From NCBI GenBank assembly GCA_946803715.1, contig CAMPET010000229.1, positions 44,790 through 62,642 of the forward strand: 17,853 nt of DNA. The letters are read 5' to 3'. A model generated the notes under the pieces. The model saw nothing but the letters and a program-made list of their open reading frames with translations, searched no databases and was not told the origin of the DNA. Below, piece by piece: positions 9,060 to 17,639 of the stretch. Each line of letters starts with the position of its first letter. The stretch's first letter is position 1. Source of the stretch: Beroe ovata (Eukaryota > Ctenophora > Nuda > Beroida > Beroidae). The translations under genes were made by a program, and so were the position numbers.

Positions 9060-9715
9060 GATTTAACAGAGCTGCTAATAGGAGGTCTCTGCTAAACAGT
9101 TATCAAATTATTTATCGATTGATACAATACTACTCAGATTGAGATTTGATGTTGAGTGATTGGGTCTGACAATTGAAGGTTGCAAAAAGAAAGAATAAAA
9201 ATCTTCCAAATTTAGAAAATATCATTCAAGCATATACGATAATTTGGGATCTAGTTCACAGTTTCTGCTGTATCAACTGAACTTATTCATCTGCTGCAAG
9301 TAAAAGTGACATCTTGCCCATTTCAAATACTTCACCGTCTTTACAAGGACTTTATTATCGACTAGGGCGGTGATAGCTTCGATTAGGAATTTGCAGCACC
9401 TTTAGGAAGACTAGTCAATCTAGGTCGGTGCTTGAGTCGGCTAACAATGTGGAAATTGGCTGTTCTTATAGGTTTATCTAGTCGGCTTTTCACAAGAACT
9501 ATCGTTTCGATTATTACCGGTTATGTGGTATCCTGGAATTGATTTAAGAAGTAAGTTTTGGGAATTTTTATGCAGAATAAAGAAATTTCAAGCTTATGAC
9601 ACAAATCACACCACACCAAAATAAAGATATTCAACTCAACAACCTTACCTGTGACGTCAGGGACGAATTCTCTAATTCACATTGAATTTCGGATGGACTG
9701 GAAGATCATATGAAA
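9060..9715. other. 5' flank of hnRNP gene A, no gene seen
   Basis: This should hold the promoter and 5' UTR of gene A, read leftward. An acceptor-like TCCTATTAG stands about 18 bases before the start codon on the minus strand, so a non-coding first exon further right, or a trans-spliced leader, is possible. No TATA box is clear and no other coding sequence is recognised. Confidence 0.4.
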
Positions 9716-9817
9716 CTAGTTTAATCCCCCAGTGATATTATTACTGAAACTTTGCTTTTCCTCTGTCTTTAGACATTCGTTATTTGTTCCTCTTGGTTTA
9801 TCCGGAGTTGACTCAAC
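9716..9817 (-). pseudogene. Decayed copy of hnRNP gene A exon 2
   Basis: On the minus strand the acceptor CAG at 9820-9818 is followed by GTTGAGTCAACTCC, reading VESTPDKP like the VESAPAETP start of gene A exon 2. The far end (9720-9761) aligns with 8719-8760 of gene A at 33 of 42 bases without gaps. There it reads EEKQSFSNNITGGLN against AENENLRKIFTGGLN and is then cut by a TAG at 9718-9716. About 190 bases of the acidic linker are missing between these two ends. The frame stays open for all 33 codons, so an expressed short exon cannot be excluded, but no partner exon 1 of MSE type was found to its right. Confidence 0.65.
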
Positions 9818-10445
9818 CTGGTATTTGATCGTTACATTAAGTCACATATAATAGTTTCAATCTGAGAGACAATGAGGGAAAAGGAATATGAATCTGAACA
9901 ATGACGTGTATTCTAGTATTCTGTACATGTTGTTTAGCGAAAATAAATCTAAACCCAGAGAGCTTTTTCTCTGTAACAATCGGCCCATATCTTTAATCGG
10001 GCCGATATGTTTAATCGGCCCATACGTCTTTTAATAAATATGAAGATATCATTATGGATATCATATTCACCAATATTCACCCATATTCACCAATTTTGTA
10101 TTTAGTGCGACTTTTTAGGTAATGCTTATTATGGTAATGCTTAGGTAATGCTTATTATGGAGTCTATACGAAGCAGAAATAAGCTGCCCAATCAAATTTC
10201 ATGGTGAGATTTCTCAACTCCTTGTTGTTTATCTTTAGCGCACACTCAATCAATTCAGAAATTGAACCAATTGAAGAATCTAATAAACAATGTTATTTAG
10301 GAGTCATATCCACTATCCAGCAGGTTATCGATCAGTAGAAAAGCGGAGGGTCAAAGTAAACGCTGCTTGCATCAGTAACAGATAAAATGATCGAGAACTG
10401 TTCTCTAGATCAATAATGCTTTTCGCACACACACACACACACAGT

Positions 10446-10480
<35 letters not shown>

Positions 10481-12120
10481 AACACAGGGTACACACACAC
10501 AAGCAGTTGTCAGGGTATCTTTAGCAGTTTAATATTTCTACGAAGTAGAATCCTTGGATTTTACTAAGTTAGCAATCATGAAACAAATCTGTTACTCACA
10601 ACTTTTGTGATTTCCTTGACCCAATAGAATAAGACTTACCTGGATTGTTTCACTGTCAAGGAAGTCTGCTATGATTTTGTGACCGGTACATACTACATCG
10701 AATCAAAGAAGAGCATCATCAATCACGGTTTATAAAGCGGCTAGGAACTGAGTTTCCTAGCAGAACTGTTCCACTGGAGAGCCCCCATGTTTTGCTTTGG
10801 TCATAACGGTTCCTGCTAAATGTGGAATATAACAAAAATCGAGCTTGAGATGCATATCAACCGCTATATTCAATTTACGTTGATAAGTGGTTGGGTTCTG
10901 GGGTACAATTGGAGAATGGTCTGGCATTTTTGAGTCATGTGACTTCTGGCAATGTTCCACATCATATAGGGATAGTTAACAGCCAATGACTTGTCGCTCA
11001 ACGCACCCGAAATGGGTAAATGCACCCTTAACGCCCCAAGTGCTCAAACAATGAAAAGCAATGAAAGAATAATTTAAACTTCAAAATGAAATTTACATAA
11101 TAACAACAACAACTAAATAAATGACCTGAATAGCAGTAGGAAAAAATATGAAGCTCAACACCCTCAACAACATTGGTTCTAACATCCGTTTCTACTTTAT
11201 ATTCTTAAAAATATTGAGATCTTCACAATTCCTAATGCTCATCAGGTCTTTTAAAGCAATGTAACATCCCCTCAGTCACTGAAAGTGCTATGGCCATAAA
11301 TAATCAGGTGTAAACTTTAGTGTCCAAACCCTGTCACTCTGAAGGGATGACACATCAAGCCAGATCAGATATATACAAAAATCGAAATTAACAAATGCCC
11401 GGACAGAATAATTGCAAGATGGAAGTTTAATAATTCAATGCAGTATCAGATGTTATGTGTAGTATCCTATTCCGACAACGATGTTTTCAAATAAATATAT
11501 AAGTTAAATTCAACTCCTTCTTCACTCCGATATTTGTGGAGTTTAAGGAAAGAAATAGGAGCCTGGTTAATTGATAGAGCGCCATTTAACCTAAAAGCAA
11601 AACGATGTTACATTTGATTCCAGGTTCCCCAACAGATGTCATAAATTGTTAGCAAAAAAGCGTGTCAACATTGAGAGGTCTGATGATAATAGTGTATGCC
11701 TGGTTAGGCCTAAACTGATATCTCGCTTATCGCAATTTTTGGTGGGCTCAAACTGACTTGTGTTAGCAGCATCATTTCATTAAAATAACCAAAAGATTTG
11801 CCTCTAATCCAATTACTTGAATACTTGAAAAACGCAAAATCTTTCATGATTTGGCAACAATTCAATTGATGCTGCTGCAGACTTCACTGATGCATTTGCA
11901 ATTGTATACAATACTGCATTTGCATCAGAAATAACTTCATTGAAAAGCTTTGCGTAGAAAACAAAGCACACAATCAATAACTTATATATATATAAACATG
12001 AAAATAAATTTAATCTCGATCTCAATATATCTATACAAAGCAGTGTACAGTTGAAGACATTTCAAGGGCTGTTACTGTTCTGCATTGAGGAAGAAACTGG
12101 TTAGAAAGAAGATGAAGGGA
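9818..12120. other. Intergenic region between the two hnRNP genes
   Basis: No gene is recognised. Small repeats include AATCGGCCCATA/ATCGGGCCGATA units (about 9979-10024), ATATTCACC units (about 10061-10092), and an 18-bp AGGTAATGCTTATTATGG repeated at 10117-10134 and 10143-10160. A good minus-strand donor, CCAG|GTAAGTC (exon end 10640), follows a 63-base open stretch but has no start or acceptor that I could support. The remainder, to about 12120, is AT-rich without structure. Confidence 0.5.
10426..10501. repeat. (CA)n microsatellite, interrupted
   Basis: Four CA tracts are broken by GTA, AA and GGGTA interruptions. Confidence 0.95.
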
Positions 12121-12126
12121 TTTATT
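12121..12126 (-). terminator. Candidate polyadenylation signal of hnRNP gene B
   Basis: AATAAA on the minus strand lies about 330 bases past the stop of gene B. It is the canonical hexamer; use of this site is inferred. Confidence 0.4.
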
Positions 12127-12457
12127 ATATTTTACAGCTTCAAAGTACACTGCATGATTTCTGTTTTGATGCGCTGCATTGCTAATTAACAAGAAATGAG
12201 CATTGATGTACTGTGGTGATGATAGTATCAATACCTTATACCACAAATTCATCATAAGCACACCACCTCTACTTCATATCTTTCAGCTCTAATCATATCA
12301 CATTCAGCCATTCAGGTCATAATAGCATTGAATGTCATAAGATGAAAAGTAGTCATGCATTGAAATGACATGATCAGAACTCAAGAAGGAGTAGAGCAGA
12401 GGTGGATTTGGAAACTAGTTGTGTTGCACACAAGTTCCACTATATATAGAGAACAAC

Positions 12458-15400
12458 CTAATAGTTCGATGCTTTACGGCCTTGCTGAACATGGGGAGCA
12501 CCACCTCTAGATGATCCATTACTGTTCCCTCTTCTCCCTCCTCCCGGGATATTGGAACCTCCATGTCCACGGGAGGAGCCACGACCCCCAGGACTTCCAT
12601 AATAGTTGTTTTGATGGTATTCATAGCCTCCATTCCCATAACCATAACCTGAAGAGATAAAAAGTCTTAGTAACCAAGTCGATCAGAAAATTCAAAAAAA
12701 TTAAAGTACTTATAAAACCTGAATTTTGGTGGGGAATAATTTTTCACGGATTTTAGAAGAAAATGCACAAAAATTCAAGTTAATATTCGATGGTGACGGT
12801 TTATAGGGGGATCATTAAGCAGTTTTTGGCGCATTTGTGGCAAAACCGAAAATGATTGGCAAAAATTCTTGCACAGTTTGATTCAGAGCTCAAAGTTACA
12901 TAAGAGTTGGAAAAGAATGTCAAAAACTTTCTGTCAATGACAGGGTGTCAGCCATCTCTATGGCATACACAATCAGATGCTTCCTAACCCTGAACTGGTG
13001 CGATGTTTTGATATTTTGAGGGCGTGGCACGTCCACATCATTTGAGATGTCATGCTGAAATTTGGTGTCACTTTGGGATCATTATCTCCTTATGCACCAA
13101 GCAGCATTCTATTCGATCAAGAATTAAAATTTCGGCTTTTCAAATTTTTTTACGTATTTCATGGCCATAAATTTTTTCCTCCAAAACATGGCCAAAAATT
13201 TTTTCCTCCAAAACATCTGACAAATAAAGATTTTTTGGGATAGGTATTTCAAACTGCTAAGGAGATTATGGCGAAAAATCCGCCAAGTTTCGAAAAATCC
13301 AGCAAAAGTTTTGGCCCCCAAAATGGGGTCACTGGAAGGTTAGATTGGGTTAATTTTGGAGCCATTTGAAAGAGCGTCGAGGACTGCAATCGACTTGTTG
13401 GAACCAAAAAAAACCAACCGGATATAAATTTAGACCCCCCCGAAAGCGGCTTGTGTTGGGGAATTTTTAGGAGTTTTGGGCAACATTATTGGGGGAACTT
13501 CAGAAATTTTTGGGGGCTTTCCCAAAGTTCCCCTTGTTCCCCCGGCCCCCTTTTTACCAAGGGTTAAATAATGATGAAATTGATTGAAATAGATGGAATT
13601 GCGAAAAAAGCAATAATATCAGGTTTTACATTAATGGAAATTTCCCTACCATGCTGAGGTGCATATCCATAGCCATATCCACTGTTATAGTATTCAGGTG
13701 GTCCATGGTAATATCCAGGGGCTGCTCCATACTCTGGATAGGGACCATAGCCATAATCATAATAGCCTCCATAATACCGCTGTCTAGATCCCTTAGGCTC
13801 GGCTTTCTTCACTTCAACTCGAGTTCCAGCAACTTCATGAAAATGTCGGATACACAACTCATCCACAAGATCAGTATCATCAAGAGTCAAGAAACAAAAC
13901 CGTCTTCTTTTTTGTTCTTTTCCTTCTTGTTTCTTCTCTTTAATAAAATCAACTTTGGTAACAGTTGCACCAAAGTTATCCTCAAAGTATGATTTAACTG
14001 AAAGCAAGTTAACTCGTGACAAGTTCAAATCTTGGAATGGTCAGCAAATGATAATTAATGGGTAGTAACAGATACAGTAAAAGATATAGGTAGTAGTAAG
14101 AAAGAAATTACTTGTTTCTTCATCAACATCAGTATCCAATCCACCAACAAATATCTTATGAGTTTTCAAGCTAGCATTCTTGTCTTTATTACCACGAGGC
14201 ATTGCCCGCTTGACTTCTATTTCTTTCTCATCTAATGCATGGTTTTTGTTTTTCTTTTCATGCAGGCAGTTCTTGGCAGCATCATCACTTGCATAGGTTA
14301 CGAAGCCAAACTTTCTGAAGGGTGATTGGATCATCAACCCTTACAAAGCTTTGACCAAGGGGCAAGGCTTGACCAGAATCCCAGTGCAGCCAGGATCCTG
14401 GCCTGGATTTGGCAAATTTGTTCCTGTTCCTGTCTAGGATTTAAGCCATGTTGAAAAAACCCAATTTTTGAGCACAATTTCTCTGAAAAATTGATGGATT
14501 TTATGATGGATTCTATAGCTTCAGAATTTTTGGCTCTAGATTTTTGCACGCATTTGGAGTTTGGAGCTACATTAGCCAATTTACGCTCAAAACACCTAAA
14601 TTTCAAATTCACATGACTAACAATGAAAAAGAGTGATACTTTTCCCAAAACCAAATAGGATTTGGTTGTTTCTGTTTGCGGCATCTGGCGTTCTTTATTC
14701 TTAACTCCATGATATGAAAAAGAATGTGGCATATTTGACAGACTGCCCCCACATCACTAGAAAAGGTCTGTCAACTATGCCTTCTTTTCCATATCACAGG
14801 AATAAAGAACACCAGATGCCGAAAAAAATGGTGGAATTGTGACTAAGTGCTCCTTTACAAAATTTCTGTTGAGAAATGAGGTCATGTGAAATGTTTCACA
14901 TCCACCTTTATCTAGTAGAAAATCCATTTATCATTAATATTGACTAATTTATATGCGAGTTTTTGATTTTTGTAAATATTTGGTATTTGATGCAGAATCA
15001 ATCTGTACCAGGGCATCACTTTCCTGATGCATCGTAAAGATTATTATTAATAGCAAAATCTTTATATTCTATTATATACCTGACCAGTTTTCTAGTTATA
15101 GATAACTTTATATGATCACAGAAACCCACCTTGATCTGCCATCATGATCACAGAAACCCACCTTGATTTGCCATCATCATATCTTAAGATGTTGATATTT
15201 TCTACCTCTCCAAACTGGGAGAAATAAGCCCTTCCTGAGTCTTCAGTCGTATGTTCACTCAGACCACCCACAAAAAGTTTCCTTAACTTGTCATCAATTT
15301 CTTCTACACCATTTATATGCTGTAATACAATATTACAGCTGTACTGAGCATTTTACAATAACATTATATCTTTCTTTTTTGAGATGAATCATTTCATGAA

Positions 15401-15461
15401 GTAACATTGAATCAAATATTTTGGTTTATGTACTTACTTCCACATCTTTACTATCTATCAT
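12458..15461 (-). CDS. hnRNP D/AB-like protein with two RRMs and Tyr/Gly tail (gene B)
   Basis: Coding exons on the minus strand are 15461-15438, 15319-15162, 14314-14112, 13997-13650 and 12648-12458. Borders are GT-AG, phases run 0, 2, 1, 1, and the stop TAG is at 12460-12458, giving 307 residues. RRM1 (about 21-98) has RNP2 LFVGGL and RNP1 RKFGFVTY (61-68). RRM2 (about 113-196) has RNP2 IFVGGL and RNP1 RRFCFLTL (160-167); the FCF is as in hnRNP D/AB, but the usual Gly before it is Arg. Residues 198-307 are a Tyr/Gly/Pro-rich, prion-like tail ending GRKASNY, similar in style to hnRNP AB/D tails. Family members shuttle and regulate splicing and mRNA stability. KKAEPKG after RRM2 is shared with gene A, but intron positions differ: here one intron splits RRM2, while in gene A one precedes it. 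An acceptor (TTAATAG) ends only six bases before the Met, so an upstream exon or trans-spliced leader is likely. The exon 2 donor is duplicated. Confidence 0.9.
12649..13649. other. Last intron of hnRNP gene B
   Basis: This 1001-base intron has no coding sequence. It contains long homopolymer-rich stretches (AATTTTTT, GGGGGAATTTTT, CCCCC) and the 27-bp duplication noted separately, and looks like decayed repetitive DNA. Open frames over it on both strands are chance. Confidence 0.7.
13160..13213. repeat. 27-bp tandem duplication in gene B intron
   Basis: CATGGCCATAAATTTTTTCC plus TCCAAAA is followed directly by a second copy that differs only in reading CCAAAAATT for CCATAAATT. Confidence 0.9.
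14679..14821. repeat. Long imperfect inverted repeat (fold-back) in gene B intron 2
   Basis: The left arm 14679-14743 begins CGGCATCTGGCGTTCTTTAT and ends TTTGACAGAC. The right arm 14766-14821 is its near reverse complement, from GTCTGTCAACTATG to AACACCAGATGCCG. Mismatches and a few bulged bases occur, and the spacer is 22 bases. It could be a fold-back MITE remnant or a transcribed hairpin in the pre-mRNA of gene B. No clear target-site duplication is seen. Confidence 0.85.
15112..15175 (-). repeat. 32-bp tandem duplication carrying a second copy of the exon 2 splice donor
   Basis: Two direct 32-bp copies (15112-15143 and 15144-15175) differ at one base. Each holds, on the minus strand, ATCAAG|GTGGGTTTCTG. 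The right-hand copy ends the in-frame exon at 15162; the other donor would end it at 15130. The distal choice adds 32 bases, shifts frame and meets TAA five codons into the next exon. Confidence 0.9.
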
Positions 15462-15469
15462 TCTGTCCT

Positions 15470-16290
15470 ATTAATGAAAAAAACTATTTATCATTTGACA
15501 TGATCCAGAGGTGCTAAGAAGAATGATATGATGACATATCACATTTAAAATCATCTGAATTAATTGAACATAAGCAATTGAAGTGCGCTCATTTGAAGTT
15601 GGCCGGTCATTTTGGACATTCGCGCGCGATGGAAAGTCGGTTTTGAGAATCTTCCACAGGCGTCACAAAATTATACTGTGCACGCGGATAATTTCCGCAG
15701 TAGACCGATCAAAGGACAGCCCCGTTTATTAAAAATCTCACGTTAGGAGAATATGGCTGAGTTTGAACATAACATGAATGGGTTGTAATGTCAGAGGTCT
15801 CTAATCTACATCTCAGGAGCATTTACTGATGTAGGAGTTGCACTGGGTCGTTAGAAATGTGACAAAGTTGAGTCATGCTGCACTGCTAGTGGTTAGGCGC
15901 AGTTAAGATTTCAGATCATAATGATATAGGCGGATTGGCCATATAGATTATGCAAAAAGACATTTCCTTGTGTTCAGGAATCAACAAGGCACTAAAGAGC
16001 ACCATTGGGGTAATGGGGGTAATTATCTAATTACAGAGTGATTCAGCATTTTTGCTATTATAAAAGAAAGATGCGTTCGTCGAGATGGATTCCAGGATGA
16101 TGTTGTCTCGAGAATGTGAAATTCAGGGACCCCACCAGGATGAATCTGGAGAGCACTCTATAATTAGGTAATAACTCCCACGTGACTTCTTCGTGTGGTG
16201 CTGATGCAGACTAACATTGGGTAATTGGCCTCATTTGTTGATGCTCTCACATAGTGCCTTGTCATTTTTGAAACACAAGGAAATAGTCTA
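15470..16290. other. 5' flank of hnRNP gene B, no gene seen
   Basis: This stretch upstream of gene B should include its promoter and any non-coding first exon. A CpG-containing patch near 15620-15720 (CGCGCGCGATGG, CACGCGGATAATTTCCGCAG) is the best promoter candidate because it stands out from AT-rich flanks. I could not identify a first-exon donor. Confidence 0.35.
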
Positions 16291-16349
16291 ATGTATCATA
16301 GAGTCATAAATAATGAAGTCATCAGCAACATGTTATCACAGCCTGATAA

Positions 16350-16415
16350 CTTTTTATCGAGGAATAGGTATCTCAGTCGATGGTTTATCCATGCCGTGGG
16401 TTTACACTGTTCAGT
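16350..16415 (-). repeat. Body of a dispersed repeat, copy 1
   Basis: The sequence on the minus strand, ACCCACGGCATGGATAAACC ... CCTCGATAAAAAG, corresponds to CACTCACGGCATGAAAAACCC ... TCTCGATAAAACAG at about 17055-17120. This copy lies downstream, in minus orientation, of the tRNA-like head at 16505-16577, so it may be the body of the same SINE. Confidence 0.5.
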
Positions 16416-16504
16416 CATGAATCAACATCATTGTAACTGTTTCAACTGGTTAAGTGAATTGTGGTGTGATAGTGGGCTTACATTCAAGTGTGAAAAAAAT
16501 GGAA

Positions 16505-16577
16505 AAACCACCGATGGGAATCGAACCAATGTCATTGGTAACAGTGGCAAGGGCCTACACCACCAGGCCACCCAGCT
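16505..16577 (-). mobile_element. tRNA-derived SINE head (or tRNA pseudogene)
   Basis: The minus strand reads GCTGGGTGGCCTGGTGGTGT, which contains a box A-like TGGCCTGGTGGT (16570-16559). A perfect box B, GGTTCGATTCC (16527-16517), follows at tRNA-like spacing. D-stem GGCC/GGCC and a T-stem with one mismatch can be drawn, but the acceptor-stem ends do not pair, so this is not a working tRNA. That is the usual structure of a tRNA-derived SINE promoter. A lone tRNA pseudogene is the alternative. Confidence 0.6.
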
Positions 16578-16611
16578 GTTAACCAAATGAATTCATGCCG
16601 GCTATAATATC

Positions 16612-16646
16612 GCTCCAAACAATATAGCCGCTATATTGTTTGGAGC
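16612..16646. repeat. Perfect 17-bp inverted repeat with a one-base centre
   Basis: GCTCCAAACAATATAGC, a single C, then its exact reverse complement. It lies 35 bases to the right of the tRNA-like head, that is just upstream of it on the minus strand. GGCTATAATATCGCTCC just before the palindrome is a further partial copy of its arm. Confidence 0.95.
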
Positions 16647-16997
16647 AGTACCTATGCCATATTCTTGATGAGTAAATGGAATTGCACACAGCTGTCACCA
16701 TCGGTTGCTTGATCCTTTCAGTGAGATGCTGGGAATTAGCTATTAAGATTGATGTTAATCACTGCCCGAGCGTTCCATTTCCCTGATAATATCTTAGTCA
16801 GAGTGGTCTGTAACTTGTGATTGGTGAGGTTAAAACCATAGGCAATCGATTGAGAGGTGATATGAAGAATCTTATTAACTATCGAAACATATTTAGACCG
16901 TTTTCGTTTTTCTATTTAATTTGTTCCTGCTAGAATTTTAGGTTATCAGTATTTTACACTGCAGAGTATAAGCTTAATAGCGGTGTCTACATTACAC

Positions 16998-17035
16998 TTA
17001 TTATTATTATTACTATTATTATTATTATTATTATT
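16998..17035. repeat. (TTA)n microsatellite
   Basis: About twelve TTA units carry one ACT interruption. On the minus strand it is an (AAT)n tail directly after a repeat body (17036-17130), as found at the 3' ends of some SINEs. Confidence 0.9.
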
Positions 17036-17130
17036 CTGTGTGAAAAGTGAGCTTCCTGTTTTATCGAGAAACATCTCATTCCATAGTCAAGGGTTTTTCA
17101 TGCCGTGAGTGTACTGTGTACACTGTATCA
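17036..17130 (-). repeat. Body of a dispersed repeat, copy 2, with AAT tail
   Basis: The related segment to 16350-16415, read on the minus strand, ends in TTTTCACACAG followed by (AAT)n. A short piece, GAGCTTCCTG, present at 17050-17059, recurs at 17211-17220, so there has been local rearrangement. The N at 17186 is an unresolved base nearby. Confidence 0.45.
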
Positions 17131-17466
17131 ATATCGTACACTTTACACTAACCAGTGTTGATTGTGGTATCTGTAAACTGTACAANAATCGAAGCATGAT
17201 TATCAGAAATGAGCTTCCTGCAGCTGTTTGCTTCTACAGTGTTACCATATATAATAGCAACATTCACTTTCTCTCAAAACTTGCACATGCATCTTGCACA
17301 TGAATGAAACAATTACATAACCACTTTTACAACATAAGTAACACATCAACTCTTAATAACTCAATGTGAATATGATGACTTGACATGCTATCAGGAATAT
17401 GTCATCACATATATAGCAACTCACTAATTATAATAATCTTACTACTTATAATTGGTCCTCATATAT

Positions 17467-17619
17467 CAGGGCGCTGGCAAGCGCCCGCAGCCACGGAAAG
17501 AAAATGGGCGTGGTCCCGGCCCGAAGGGCCGAGGGCAGTGCTGGTTAGAAGTGATATGAACTTCCAAAGTAGTGGTGAAGTCATTCAGCGTGTTTTCAAA
17601 AACGCGCTCGCCAGCCCTA
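17467..17619. mobile_element. Short MITE with hAT-like terminal inverted repeats
   Basis: The left end CAGGGCGCTGGCAAGCGC is matched by the right end GCGCTCGCCAGCCCTA in inverse orientation (AGGG, CTGGC and AGCGC preserved, two bases missing). Both ends are flanked by ATATAT. Inside is a GC-rich hairpin, CGGCCCGAAGGGCCG. The length of about 153 bases and absence of coding capacity fit a MITE. Ends of CAGGG...CCCTG type are usual for hAT elements, but the target-site duplication is unclear in this AT-rich flank. Confidence 0.6.
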
Positions 17620-17639
17620 ATATATAAAAATCTACCAAA

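Noticed and set aside
10640-10734. Minus-strand TATA-like TTTATAAACC followed by an open stretch and donor CAG|GTAAGTC that could join the fossil exon at 9817 in phase 0
   Set aside because: The frame (DVVCTGHKIIADFLDSETIQ) has a stop just upstream and no start codon, so no protein can be supported.
16505-16577. Functional tRNA gene
   Set aside because: Box A and box B are good, but the two ends do not form a seven-pair acceptor stem and the T-stem has a mismatch.
16291-16590. Plus-strand open frame of 99 codons
   Set aside because: It runs through the tRNA-like head in antisense and the dispersed repeat body, with no domain recognised.
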